64,000 nucleotides of DNA, taken from NCBI GenBank assembly GCA_040220855.1, contig JAVJVZ010000026.1, forward strand, positions 57,496-121,495. The letters run 5' to 3'. The notes under the pieces were generated by a model that was given only the letters and a program-made list of their open reading frames with translations, was not told the origin of the DNA and searched no databases. Of this stretch, positions 17,585 to 26,406 are shown one piece after another. The position numbers and the translations under genes were made by a program. Position 1 is the stretch's first letter. Every line of letters starts with the position of its first letter. The stretch comes from JACKNG01 sp040220855. Lineage in GTDB: Bacteria > Pseudomonadota > Gammaproteobacteria > Ga0077536.

Positions 17585-18622
17585 TCAGGCTTCGGCCTCC
17601 TCGGCCTCGACCTCATCGTCCGCACGCCCGGGCAAGGTCAGCGACTGGGCTCGGATGGCCGCTTCGATCTCCTGCGCGGTGTCGACGTGCTCCTTGAAAT
17701 ACTGGCGCACGTTCTCCTTGCCCTGGCCGAGGCGATCTCCGTTGTAGCTGTACCACGCTCCGGTCTTGTCGATGAGGCCATGCTCGACGCCGAGCTCGAT
17801 GATCTCGCTCTCGCGCGAGATGCCCTCGTTGTAGAGGATGTCGAAATTGGCCTGGCGGAACGGCGGCGCGACCTTGTTCTTGACCACCTTCACGCGGGTC
17901 TCGTTACCGATGATCTCGTCGCCGCGCTTGAGCGAACCGATGCGGCGGATGTCGAGACGCACGGAGGAATAGAACTTGAGCGCATTACCGCCGGTGGTGG
18001 TTTCGGGATTGCCGAACATGACGCCGATCTTCATGCGGATCTGGTTGATGAAGATGACCAACGTATTGGAGCGCTTGATGCTTCCGGTCAGCTTGCGCAG
18101 CGCCTGTGACATCAGCCGCGCCTGCAGGCCGACGTGACTGTCGCCCATTTCGCCCTCGATCTCGGCTTTCGGCGTAAGTGCGGCGACCGAGTCGACGACG
18201 ACCACGTCGACCGCGCCCGAGCGCACCAGCATATCGGTGATCTCGAGCGCCTGCTCGCCGGTGTCCGGCTGCGAGACGAGCAGTTCCGAGACATCGACCC
18301 CGAGACGCTCGGCATACTGCGGATCGAGCGCGTGCTCGGCATCGACGAAAGCACAGGTGCCGCCGAGCTTCTGCGCCTCGGCAACGACGTGCAGGGTGAG
18401 CGTGGTCTTGCCGGACGACTCCGGGCCGTAGATTTCGACCACGCGGCCGCGCGGCAGGCCGCCGACCCCGAGTGCGATGTCGAGGCTCAGCGAGCCGGTC
18501 GAGACGACGTCGATGTTCGGCACCGCGCCGCGGTCTCCCATCCGCATGATGGAGCCCGTGCCGAACTGCTTTTCGATTTGAGACAGCGCCGCTCCCAGCG
18601 CTTTCTGCTTGTTCTCGTCCAT
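17585..18622 (-). CDS. recA: Recombinase RecA
   Basis: A 345-residue recombinase. Walker A is GPESSGKTTL, Walker B is VVVVDSVAAL, and loop L2 is present around IRMKIGVMFGNPETTTGGNAL. It forms ATP-dependent filaments on single-stranded DNA for strand exchange and LexA self-cleavage. The C-terminus is acidic (Asp/Glu-rich last 15 residues), as usual. It is the first gene of recA-recX-alaS. The 74-bp upstream gap has a -10-like GATAAT but no recognisable CTGT-N8-ACAG LexA box. Confidence 0.98.
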   Translation of the reverse strand: MDENKQKALGAALSQIEKQFGTGSIMRMGDRGAVPNIDVVSTGSLSLDIALGVGGLPRGRVVEIYGPESSGKTTLTLHVVAEAQKLGGTCAFVDAEHALDPQYAERLGVDVSELLVSQPDTGEQALEITDMLVRSGAVDVVVVDSVAALTPKAEIEGEMGDSHVGLQARLMSQALRKLTGSIKRSNTLVIFINQIRMKIGVMFGNPETTTGGNALKFYSSVRLDIRRIGSLKRGDEIIGNETRVKVVKNKVAPPFRQANFDILYNEGISRESEIIELGVEHGLIDKTGAWYSYNGDRLGQGKENVRQYFKEHVDTAQEIEAAIRAQSLTLPGRADDEVEAEEAEA

Positions 18623-18671
18623 TGTCGTGCCCTCTGTTCGAGTGGGTGGTCGGGAGATCCAGCGCGGGCGG

Positions 18672-18700
18672 ATTATCGCATAGATGACCAGGGCATTTAA
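18672..18700 (-). promoter_or_regulatory. Candidate recA promoter
   Basis: On the minus strand TTAAAT and GATAAT are 17 bp apart, 50 bp before the recA start. The -10 matches 5 of 6 and the -35 3 of 6. The -35 overlaps the end of thpR. Confidence 0.4.
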
Positions 18701-19224
18701 TCGCGCGCGGGCGCCGCGAGTGGCCAGTGGCGCCGCACCCGGTAGCACGGGCCGGCAGCCTCGGCGATCGATTCGACCAGCGCAAAATCAGTCACTTGCC
18801 AATGCACCTCGAAGGCCGCCGCGGCACGTGGTGCGCGCCGCGCGGCACGCGCGATGGTGACGTGGGGACGGTAGGGTCGCTGGTCCGGAACGATGCCGGC
18901 CCCCTGCGCTGTCGCGTTGACCGCGTCGTGCAGCGCGCCCAGCGCGGCGGGGACGGCGAGTGGCGCCAGCCACGCCACCCGGCTGCCTCGCCACCAACCG
19001 GCGAGGCCGATGTCGAGCGTGAAGGCGCGCACGTCCGGCGCCGGCGGCAACGCGGCCAGGGCCTCGAACGCGAGTGGCGTGACCTCGCCGAGAAAGGCCA
19101 CCGTCAGGTGCAGGTTCTCGACGCGCATGCGTCGCGCGTCGCGCACGTCGACCTGCGCGGCCGCCGCGGCGAGCGCGCGCCGCGTGGCGGCATCCGGCCA
19201 TAGCGCGAAGAACAGCCGCGCCAT
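18697..19224 (-). CDS. thpR: RNA 2',3'-cyclic phosphodiesterase (2'-5' RNA ligase family)
   Basis: A 175-residue member of the 2H phosphoesterase superfamily. The two catalytic H-x-T motifs are H39-L-T41 and H121-V-T123. The family opens 2',3'-cyclic phosphates on RNA and can ligate tRNA halves with a 2'-5' bond in vitro. The N-terminal RLFFALWP is the usual start of ThpR. It follows the pncC-type gene by 4 bp on the same strand and is the last gene of the tadA-pncC-thpR run. Confidence 0.9.
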   Translation of the reverse strand: MARLFFALWPDAATRRALAAAAAQVDVRDARRMRVENLHLTVAFLGEVTPLAFEALAALPPAPDVRAFTLDIGLAGWWRGSRVAWLAPLAVPAALGALHDAVNATAQGAGIVPDQRPYRPHVTIARAARRAPRAAAAFEVHWQVTDFALVESIAEAAGPCYRVRRHWPLAAPARD

Positions 19225-19228
19225 CGCC

Positions 19229-19735
19229 TCACCCGGCCAGCGCTGCGAGCTCCTCGAGGGCCACAGCGACCGTCGCGGCGCGCACGGCGCGCCGATCACC
19301 AGCGAACCGGTGCATGCAGGTCCGCGTGACGGCGCCCCCTCGCGCGAAGCCGAACCACACCGTGCCGACCGGCTTTGCCGGGCTGCCGCCACCCGGGCCG
19401 GCGACACCGGTCACCGCGCAGGAGAGATCCGCACCGAGCGTGCGCAGCGCGCCTTCGGCCATTGCCGCGGCGACCTCGGCACTGACCGCACCGTGGCGCT
19501 CGATGAGCATCGCATCGACCCCCAGTAACGCGATCTTGGCCTGGTTCGAATAGGTTACGAGCCCACCCTCGAACCAGTCGGAGCTGCCGGCTATCGCCGT
19601 CATCGCCTGCGCGATCCAGCCGCCTGTGCACGATTCCGCGGTGGCCGCCCGCCAGCCGCGCTCGAGCAGCACCTCGCCCAGCGCGCGTGCCCGTGCCTCG
19701 AGTGCTTCCTGGGTGGGACCGCTTGTACCGTTCAT
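19229..19735 (-). CDS. pncC: CinA C-terminal-family amidohydrolase (nicotinamide-nucleotide amidase, PncC type)
   Basis: A 168-residue stand-alone CinA C-terminal domain that deamidates nicotinamide mononucleotide to nicotinate mononucleotide in NAD recycling. AESCTGG with the catalytic serine, ISS/SDWFEGGLVTYSN, GVAGPGGG and PVGTVWFG are the family blocks. The ATG overlaps the tadA stop (ATGA). In many gammaproteobacteria this gene precedes recA directly; here thpR lies between. Confidence 0.92.
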   Translation of the reverse strand: MNGTSGPTQEALEARARALGEVLLERGWRAATAESCTGGWIAQAMTAIAGSSDWFEGGLVTYSNQAKIALLGVDAMLIERHGAVSAEVAAAMAEGALRTLGADLSCAVTGVAGPGGGSPAKPVGTVWFGFARGGAVTRTCMHRFAGDRRAVRAATVAVALEELAALAG

Positions 19736-20199
19736 ACGATGCCGCGCGTGCGCCGGGCGCGGAAGAACTCGGTAAGCAGTCGCGCGCAGGTCTCCGCCTC
19801 GATGCCCGCCGTCACTGCCGGCCGGTGGTTGAGCGCGGCGTTGCCGAGGACGTCCATCACGCTGCCGGCGGCTCCCGCGCGGGGGTCGTGCGCGCCGAAT
19901 ACGACGCGCGCAATACGCGCATGCACGATGGCACCGGCGCACATCGGGCACGGCTCGAGCGTGACATAGAGCGAGGCCCGCGGCAGGCGATAGTTGTGCA
20001 GGGCACCCGCGGCTTCGCGCAGCGCCACCACTTCGGCGTGGGCCGTGGGATCGTGGTCGGCGATGCAGAGGTTATGGCCGCGTCCGACGATGACGCCGTC
20101 CTGCACGACCACGGCACCCACCGGTACCTCGCCGCGCGCTTCCGCGGCCGCGGCGACGACGAGCGCCTCGCGCATCCAGTGCACATCCTCATCCGCCAC
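19732..20199 (-). CDS. tadA: tRNA-specific adenosine deaminase
   Basis: A 155-residue cytidine-deaminase-fold enzyme that makes inosine at the wobble position of tRNA-Arg(ACG). The zinc site is H54-A-E56 with the proton-shuttling Glu, and C84-P-M-C87. VPVGAVVV, GHN and NYRL are substrate-contact segments. The start is taken at a GTG that gives the normal length; an ATG nine codons in would cut the first helix. It lies 7 bp after the beta-barrel gene and overlaps pncC by 4 bp. Confidence 0.93.
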   Translation of the reverse strand: MADEDVHWMREALVVAAAAEARGEVPVGAVVVQDGVIVGRGHNLCIADHDPTAHAEVVALREAAGALHNYRLPRASLYVTLEPCPMCAGAIVHARIARVVFGAHDPRAGAAGSVMDVLGNAALNHRPAVTAGIEAETCARLLTEFFRARRTRGIV

Positions 20200-20206
20200 C
20201 GGTTGC

Positions 20207-21022
20207 TCAGAAGCGTGCGGAGACACCGAGGTAGACCTGGTAGTCGGGCGTATCGGCATCGAGCCCGAAATTGGCGCCCGCATCGAGCTGTAAATCGGCC
20301 GTGACCAACCACGAGGCCGCGACGTCGGCCGAGTACTGGTCGCCGTCGCCCTCGGCGGCGAAGTCGTTGGCACTCCACAGCTCGCCGTAGAGGGTGAGCG
20401 GGCCGAAGCTGCGACTGAGATTGACGAGGTTGGTGACGTTGATACGCGTGCCGCTGCCATCAGCCTCGGCGAGCACGTCGATCTCGGGACCGAGCGTCAG
20501 CGCCACGCCGCCCGGCAGCGCCGTACTGAGCGGCACGATGAGCCCCCCTTCGACGCGTTCGTTGCCGATGTCGCCGGGCGCCGATGGCAGCTTCACGTAG
20601 GGGATGACCGATACGCCCAATGCGGCTTCCTCAGCGCTGAGGCGCCGCTTGTAACGCACCACGAGGTCGCCGCTGCCGTCGGTGCGCACGCGGCGTCCGG
20701 CCTGCTCGACCTCGTTCTCGGTCCAGGCGGTCCAGCCGAGTTCGAGGTCGGCGCGCGTATCGAGGCCGTACTTGATGGTCGCCGCTGCCACCGTGGTGCT
20801 CTCGCTCGTCACACCCGCGCGCTCGTCGCGCAGGTAGGCGAGCACGTCGGCTTCGATCTGCAGGCGTCCCGCCGGTACCGTGCACACGCCGTTGGCGCGC
20901 GTCGGGCGATCGGTGCAGATCGGTCCCGAATCGGCGCTGGCGCCGGCCGATCCGGCCAGCACGACAGCGGGCCACGCGACACGGCACGCGCCACGTGCGA
21001 AACGCAACAACGGCATGGTCAT
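20207..21022 (-). CDS. Secreted outer-membrane beta-barrel protein, transporter-like
   Basis: A 271-residue protein with a signal peptide (short basic start, then AWPAVVLAGSAGASA). The rest is alternating-polarity strands ending in a C-terminal aromatic (YLGVSARF), as in outer-membrane barrels. RLQIEADVLAY, TTVAAATIKYGLDTRADLELGW and VIPYVKLPSA resemble the MetA-type 'transporter' family of uncharacterised barrels. A cysteine pair (Cys38, Cys48) follows the signal. The start overlaps the guaA stop (ATGA); ATGs six bases either side are alternatives. No substrate can be inferred from guaA and tadA as neighbours. Confidence 0.7.
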   Translation of the reverse strand: MTMPLLRFARGACRVAWPAVVLAGSAGASADSGPICTDRPTRANGVCTVPAGRLQIEADVLAYLRDERAGVTSESTTVAAATIKYGLDTRADLELGWTAWTENEVEQAGRRVRTDGSGDLVVRYKRRLSAEEAALGVSVIPYVKLPSAPGDIGNERVEGGLIVPLSTALPGGVALTLGPEIDVLAEADGSGTRINVTNLVNLSRSFGPLTLYGELWSANDFAAEGDGDQYSADVAASWLVTADLQLDAGANFGLDADTPDYQVYLGVSARF

Positions 21023-22602
21023 TCCCATTCGATGGTCGCCGGCGGCTTGCCGGAGATGTCGTAGACGACGCGTGAGACGCCGGCAATCTCGTTGATGATG
21101 CGGCGCGAGACGAGATCGAGGAAGTCGTACGGGAGGTGTGCCCAGTGCGCGGTCATGAAATCCACCGTTTCCACGGCGCGCAACGCGACGACGTACTCGT
21201 AGCTGCGTGCATCGCCCTGCACCCCGACCGAGCGCACCGGCAGGAAAACCGCGAAGGCCTGGCTGACCTTGTCATAGAGGCCGTGGCGGCGCAATTCGTC
21301 GATATAGATGGCATCGGCACGGCGCAGGATGGCCGCGTACTCAGCCCGTACCTCGCCGAGGATGCGCACGCCCAGACCAGGCCCCGGGAAGGGATGGCGA
21401 TAGACCATCTCCTCCGGCAGGCCGAGGGTGATGCCGACGCGGCGCACCTCGTCCTTGAACAGTTCGCGTAACGGCTCGACGAGTTCGAAGCGCATGGTCT
21501 CGGGCAGACCACCGACGTTGTGATGGGACTTGATCACGTGCGCCTTGCCGGTCGCCGCCGCGGCCGACTCGATGACATCGGGGTAGATGGTGCCCTGGGC
21601 GAGCCAGCGCACGCCGTCGAGCTTCGCCGCCTCGGCCTCGAACACGTCGATGAAGGTACGCCCGATGACTTTGCGCTTCTCCTCCGGGTCGGCGATGCCG
21701 GCGAGCGCGCCGAGGAACTGCTCGCCAGCCTCGGCGAGACGCACGTCCACACCCATATGGCGCGCGAAAGTACGCATGACGTCGGCCGATTCGTCGTGCC
21801 GCAGCAGGCCGTTGTCGACGAACACGCAGGTGAGCTGCGGGCCGATGGCCTCGTGCAGCAGCGCCGCGACCACCGAGGAGTCGACACCGCCCGAGAGCCC
21901 CAGCAGCACGCGGTCCTCGCCGACCTGCTCGCGCACCCGCGCGATGCTGTCGGCGACGATATTGGCCGGTGTCCACAACGCGCCGCAGCCGCAGATCTCG
22001 TGTACGAACCGGCCGATGATGGCCTGGCCCTGGTGGGTGTGGGTCACTTCCGGATGGAACTGCAGGCCGTAAAAACCGCGTTCCTCGTCGGCCATGCCGG
22101 CAATCGGCGCGCTCTCGGTCGACGCGATGCGTTTGAAGCCCGGCGGCAGATCGGTGACATGGTCGCCGTGGCTCATCCACACGTCGAGCAGGCCATGACC
22201 CTCGTCGTTGGTGAGGTCCTGGATGTCGCGCAGGAGTCGCGAGTGCCCACGCGCGCGGACGCGTGCATAGCCGAACTCACGCTCGTGGGAGGCCTCGACG
22301 CGGCCGCCGAGCTGCAGCGCCATCGTTTGCATGCCGTAACAGATCCCGAGTACCGGCACGCCGAGGTAGAACACGGCGTCCGGGGCACGGAACTCGGCAT
22401 TGGCATTGACCGATTCCGGCCCACCCGAGAGCACGATGCCGCGCGCGCCGAACGCTGCGACATCGTCGGCGGCCACGTCGTAGGGCCGAATCTCGCAATA
22501 CACCTGCGCCTCGCGGATCCGCCGGGCGATGAGCTGGGTGTACTGCGAGCCGAAATCGAGGATGAGGATGCGGTCGGCATGGAGGTCGCGACTGGCGGTC
22601 AT
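21019..22602 (-). CDS. guaA: GMP synthase (glutamine-hydrolysing)
   Basis: A 527-residue two-domain enzyme converting XMP to GMP. The N-terminal class I glutamine amidotransferase has LDFGSQYTQLIARR, SGGPESV, the nucleophile in LGICYGMQ and the HPEV histidine. The ATP-pyrophosphatase domain carries the P-loop LSGGVDSSV, and the C-terminal dimerisation domain ends in IEWE. It follows guaB by 69 bp on the same strand, the usual guaBA operon. Confidence 0.98.
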   Translation of the reverse strand: MTASRDLHADRILILDFGSQYTQLIARRIREAQVYCEIRPYDVAADDVAAFGARGIVLSGGPESVNANAEFRAPDAVFYLGVPVLGICYGMQTMALQLGGRVEASHEREFGYARVRARGHSRLLRDIQDLTNDEGHGLLDVWMSHGDHVTDLPPGFKRIASTESAPIAGMADEERGFYGLQFHPEVTHTHQGQAIIGRFVHEICGCGALWTPANIVADSIARVREQVGEDRVLLGLSGGVDSSVVAALLHEAIGPQLTCVFVDNGLLRHDESADVMRTFARHMGVDVRLAEAGEQFLGALAGIADPEEKRKVIGRTFIDVFEAEAAKLDGVRWLAQGTIYPDVIESAAAATGKAHVIKSHHNVGGLPETMRFELVEPLRELFKDEVRRVGITLGLPEEMVYRHPFPGPGLGVRILGEVRAEYAAILRRADAIYIDELRRHGLYDKVSQAFAVFLPVRSVGVQGDARSYEYVVALRAVETVDFMTAHWAHLPYDFLDLVSRRIINEIAGVSRVVYDISGKPPATIEWE

Positions 22603-22671
22603 GGCGCGGGCACCGGCTGAAGGGAAATTCTGGTGGTGATCGCCGCCGCGTGGCGGGCGACGCGGCGCCGA

Positions 22672-24135
22672 TCAGTCGAGGCGGTAATTCGGCGCTTCCT
22701 TCGTGATCTGGACGTCATGCGCATGGCTCTCGCGTACACCGGCGGCGGTGACGCGCAGGAACTGCGGCTTGGAGCGGAACTCCGCGACGTCGCGGCAGCC
22801 GGTGTAGCCCATCGCCGCGCGCAGCCCGCCGACCATCTGGTGCACCACGGCGCGCAGCGGCCCCTTGTAGGGCACACGCCCCTCGATGCCTTCCGGAACG
22901 AGCTTCTCTATCTCGCCGCTTTCCTGGAAGTAGCGATCGGAGGAGCCGTGCTTCTGCGCCATCGCGCCGAGCGAGCCCATGCCGCGGTAGGACTTGTAGG
23001 AGCGTCCCTGGTAGAGCTCGACCTCGCCCGGCGCCTCCTCGGTGCCGGCGAACAGCGAGCCGATCATGACGCTCCAGGCACCGGCGACGAGCACTTTGGC
23101 GATGTCGCCGGAGTAACGGATACCGCCATCCGAGATCAGCGGCAGGTCGGTTCCGCGCAGGCGCTCGGCGACGCTCGACACTGCCGTGATCTGCGGCACG
23201 CCGATACCGGTGACGATACGCGTGGTACAGATGGATCCCGGCCCGATACCGACCTTGACCGCGTCCGCACCGGCCGCCATGAGCGCTTCGGCGGCGTCGC
23301 CGGTGGCGATGTTGCCGCCGATCACCTGCGTATCCGCGTAGTGCTGCTTGATCCAGCGCACGGTATCGATGACGCCGCGCGAGTGGCCGTGCGCGGTGTC
23401 GACGACGATGACATCGACGCCCGCCTCGACCAGCGCCTGCACGCGCTCGTGGGTGCCGGCGCCGACGCCGACCGCGGCGCCGACGCGCAGGCGCTCGTCG
23501 GCATCCTTGCAGGCGTAGGGGAATTCGTCGGACTTCTGTATGTCCTTGACGGTAATCATGCCGCGCAGTTCGAACGCATCGTCGACCACCAGCACCTTCT
23601 CGATGCGGTGTTTGTGCAGCAGGCCGATGACCTCTTCCTTGGGCGCGTCCTCTCCGACGGTGACGAGACGGTCCTGCGGCGTCATGATCTCTCGCACCGG
23701 GGCGTCGAAGCGCGTCTCGAAGCGCAGGTCGCGGCTGGTCACGATACCGACCAGCTTGCCGCCGTCGACGACCGGCACACCGGAGATGCCTTGGGCGCGG
23801 GTCAGCGCAAGGACTTCGCCGATGCTGGCGTCGGGTGTCGTCGTGATCGGGTCACGGATGACACCGCTCTCGAACTTCTTGACCGAGCGCACCTGCAGGG
23901 CCTGCTCGGCCGGGCTCATGTTCTTGTGGATGATGCCGATGCCGCCCTCCTGCGCCATCGCGATGGCGAGGCGCGCCTCGGTGACGGTATCCATCGCCGC
24001 CGACAGGAGCGGGATGCGCAGCTCGATGTCCCGGGTCAGGCGGGTGCGCAGGTCGGCTTCCCGCGGCAGTACCTCGGAGTAGTCGGGCACGAGCAGCACA
24101 TCATCGAAAGTGAGACCTTCGTCGGCGACGCGCAT
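22672..24135 (-). CDS. guaB: Inosine-5'-monophosphate dehydrogenase
   Basis: A 487-residue IMPDH catalysing the NAD-dependent conversion of IMP to XMP, the committed step to guanine nucleotides. The catalytic cysteine is in GSICTTR. GGIRYSGD binds the IMP phosphate, and the MGSLGAM flap region precedes the mobile arginine-tyrosine flap. Two CBS domains are inserted at about residues 90-205. It is the first gene of guaBA, with a strong promoter candidate 34-63 bp upstream. Confidence 0.98.
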   Translation of the reverse strand: MRVADEGLTFDDVLLVPDYSEVLPREADLRTRLTRDIELRIPLLSAAMDTVTEARLAIAMAQEGGIGIIHKNMSPAEQALQVRSVKKFESGVIRDPITTTPDASIGEVLALTRAQGISGVPVVDGGKLVGIVTSRDLRFETRFDAPVREIMTPQDRLVTVGEDAPKEEVIGLLHKHRIEKVLVVDDAFELRGMITVKDIQKSDEFPYACKDADERLRVGAAVGVGAGTHERVQALVEAGVDVIVVDTAHGHSRGVIDTVRWIKQHYADTQVIGGNIATGDAAEALMAAGADAVKVGIGPGSICTTRIVTGIGVPQITAVSSVAERLRGTDLPLISDGGIRYSGDIAKVLVAGAWSVMIGSLFAGTEEAPGEVELYQGRSYKSYRGMGSLGAMAQKHGSSDRYFQESGEIEKLVPEGIEGRVPYKGPLRAVVHQMVGGLRAAMGYTGCRDVAEFRSKPQFLRVTAAGVRESHAHDVQITKEAPNYRLD

Positions 24136-24168
24136 GAGGCGGGCATCCGGTTAGAATGGAAACCCGCA

Positions 24169-24198
24169 ATTATAGGGGGCGCAGGGCTCCGCGGTAAA
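24169..24198 (-). promoter_or_regulatory. sigma-70 promoter for guaBA
   Basis: On the minus strand TTTACC and a perfect TATAAT are 18 bp apart. The predicted start is near 24162, with a short leader to the guaB ATG. The bases after the -10 are G/C-rich (TGCGGG), a discriminator type often linked to stringent control in enteric bacteria; that link is inference. Confidence 0.6.
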
Positions 24199-24215
24199 CG
24201 CCGTCGACTCCGCAC

Positions 24216-25604
24216 ATGGCCAGGAAACGCAGCGAAAATTCCAGTCCGCGCAATGGCTTGCGCGACGTGTGGAGCATCTCGCGCCTGAACGAGCAGGCCC
24301 GGGTGGTACTCGAACACGGGCTCGGCTTCGTGTGGGTCGAGGGTGAGATCTCGAACCTCGCGCGGCCGGCTTCGGGGCACCTGTACTTCTCGCTGAAGGA
24401 TGCCGCCGCGCAGGTGCGATGCGCGATGTTCCGCAACCGCGCCATCGGGATGCGTGCGCGCCCCGAGAATGGCCTGCACGTACTGGTCTACGGACGCGTC
24501 AGCCTGTATCCCGCGCGCGGCGATTACCAGCTCATCGTCGAGACCCTCGAAGTCGCCGGCGACGGCCTGCTCGCAGCGCGCTTCGAGGCACTCAAGCGCC
24601 GGCTCGATGGCGAAGGGCTGTTCGACGTCGCCCACAAGGGGCCACTGCCGGCATGGCCGCGCGTCATCGGCGTGGTCACTTCGCCGAACGGTGCCGCCAT
24701 TCGCGACATCATCAACGTGCTGGCGCGACGCTGCCCCGGCATCCCGGTCATCGTCTACCCCACCGCCGTGCAGGGCGACGGCGCGGCTGCCGCGATCGCC
24801 GGCGCCATCGCGCGCGCCGACGCGCGGGCCGAGAGCGACGTCCTCATCGTCGGGCGCGGCGGCGGCTCGCTGGAGGATTTGTGGGCCTTCAACGAGGAAA
24901 CCGTGGCCCGCGCCATCCACGCGGCGCGCGTTCCGATCGTCAGTGCGGTCGGCCACGAGGTCGACTTCACCATCGCCGACCTGGTCGCCGACGTGCGCGC
25001 GCCGACCCCCTCTGCCGCCGCCGAGCTGGTTTCGCCCGATGTCAGCGCGGTGCAGCGCCGCGTGCGCGAGCTGGCACGCCGGCTCCACGCCGGACACGCG
25101 CGCGCGCTGCACGCGCGGCGCCGCGAGTTGCGTCAGCTCGCCGCCCGCCTGGTGTCGCCTCGGCGACGCCTCGAGCTCGCATTCCAGCGCGTTGACGAGC
25201 TGGCCCAACGGCTTGGCCAGGCAGCCACCATCGGCCTGCGCCTGCGGCGCGGTCACCTCGATCACCTGAACAGCCGGCTGGCCGCGTGCTCGCCGAAGCA
25301 CCGTTTGAGGCTCGACACGCGCGAGCTCGCGCACCTGCGTGCACGCCTGCTCGCTGCCGGGCAGGCGGCCGTACGGCTGCGCCGCGAGCGTCTCGTGCGC
25401 CAGTCCGACCTGCTGCGAGCCCTCGGACCCGGACCGACCCTCGAACGGGGTTATGCCATCGTCAGCGACACGCACGGGCGTATCGCGCGCGACGCCAGCC
25501 ATTTCCTCGAGGGCGCCGAAATCCAGGTGCGGCTCGCCCGTGGCGGCCTGCGCGCGAACGTACGCGAAGTCGAACTACCCCCAGGGGCGGACGACGAGCC
25601 CTGA
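24216..25604 (+). CDS. xseA: Exodeoxyribonuclease VII large subunit
   Basis: A 462-residue catalytic subunit of ExoVII, which degrades single-stranded DNA to oligonucleotides. The N-terminal OB-fold includes WVEGEISNL and GHLYFSLKD. The central catalytic domain has VGVVTSPNGAA-like and GRGGGSLEDLWAFNEE blocks and SAVGHEVDFTI. The C-terminal third is a long Arg/Leu/Ala-rich coiled coil. It is divergent from guaB, as in many gammaproteobacteria. The small subunit xseB is not in the window. Confidence 0.97.
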   Translation: MARKRSENSSPRNGLRDVWSISRLNEQARVVLEHGLGFVWVEGEISNLARPASGHLYFSLKDAAAQVRCAMFRNRAIGMRARPENGLHVLVYGRVSLYPARGDYQLIVETLEVAGDGLLAARFEALKRRLDGEGLFDVAHKGPLPAWPRVIGVVTSPNGAAIRDIINVLARRCPGIPVIVYPTAVQGDGAAAAIAGAIARADARAESDVLIVGRGGGSLEDLWAFNEETVARAIHAARVPIVSAVGHEVDFTIADLVADVRAPTPSAAAELVSPDVSAVQRRVRELARRLHAGHARALHARRRELRQLAARLVSPRRRLELAFQRVDELAQRLGQAATIGLRLRRGHLDHLNSRLAACSPKHRLRLDTRELAHLRARLLAAGQAAVRLRRERLVRQSDLLRALGPGPTLERGYAIVSDTHGRIARDASHFLEGAEIQVRLARGGLRANVREVELPPGADDEP

Positions 25605-25610
25605 CCCGCC

Positions 25611-26387
25611 TTACTCGCGCATAAACGCGTACCACGCGGCACCGACATACTCGTAAATGGCGTAATGCGACGCCGCCAGTGCGTGGATTTCGGGTAATAC
25701 ATCGCTCACCGCCCAGCGCTCTGCGTCGGCATCCTGGTTGACCGTGTCGAAGAACCCCATCGGGGCCGGTGTGACGATGAAGCCCGCAGCAGTGAAGGCT
25801 CGCACGGCTCGCGGCATGTGCATCGCGTGGGTGACGAGCACGATGCGCCGGAAGGGGAATACCGCTGCGCTGCCCGAGGCGTTCTCTGCCGTGTTACGGC
25901 TATGGGTCTCCCGCCAGCGCACCGGCACACGAAAGTCCTGCTCCAGCGCGCGCGCCATGAACACGGCCTCGGCCTCTTCGAGATCAACGGGACTGCCGCC
26001 GACGACGGCAAGGTCGAGGCCACTGGCTCGGTGTACGCGCGCGGCATGGCGCAGGCGCTCGAGCGTCAACCGCGAGACCTGGTCGACCGCGCCGTACTCG
26101 GGGGCATCCCGATAGACGCCGCCGCCGAGCACGACTATCGCTTCGAGCCCCGTCCAGTCAGCCTGTTCGAGGTCGATCGCTGCGTAGCGCTCGAGCGGCG
26201 CGGCAAGCATGGCCGCGACCCACGGCGTCGACAACAGCCAGGTGGCAAGCACCGCGAACACGACCAGCAGGTTGCCCAGCCGACGCGCGAACGGCCGGAC
26301 GGCAAGGCCGAGCAGGCCGGCCGCAGCCATCGTCGCCGGCGGCAGCACCAGCAGCTTGCCGATGCCATACAGCAGGTCGCCGCTCAA
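25611..26387 (-). CDS. ElyC/SanA/YdcF-family membrane protein
   Basis: A 258-residue protein, the length of E. coli ElyC. Two N-terminal membrane segments span about residues 13-35 and 40-58. The DUF218 domain follows with IVVLGGGVYRDAPEYG, GGSP, RETHSRNT(A)EN and VTHAMHMPRA. ElyC is needed for envelope integrity and lipid-carrier handling; the exact reaction is unsettled. No ATG or GTG is available in frame after the lipA stop, so a TTG giving the homologous N-terminus is chosen. The stop lies 6 bp from the convergent xseA stop. Confidence 0.8.
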   Translation of the reverse strand: MSGDLLYGIGKLLVLPPATMAAAGLLGLAVRPFARRLGNLLVVFAVLATWLLSTPWVAAMLAAPLERYAAIDLEQADWTGLEAIVVLGGGVYRDAPEYGAVDQVSRLTLERLRHAARVHRASGLDLAVVGGSPVDLEEAEAVFMARALEQDFRVPVRWRETHSRNTAENASGSAAVFPFRRIVLVTHAMHMPRAVRAFTAAGFIVTPAPMGFFDTVNQDADAERWAVSDVLPEIHALAASHYAIYEYVGAAWYAFMRE

Positions 26388-26406
26388 GCGTGCCGATGCC
26401 CTGTCG

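Noticed and set aside
22633..24288. 551-codon plus-strand frame opposite guaB
   Set aside because: Antisense shadow of guaB, rich in Asp/His/Arg with no recognisable fold.
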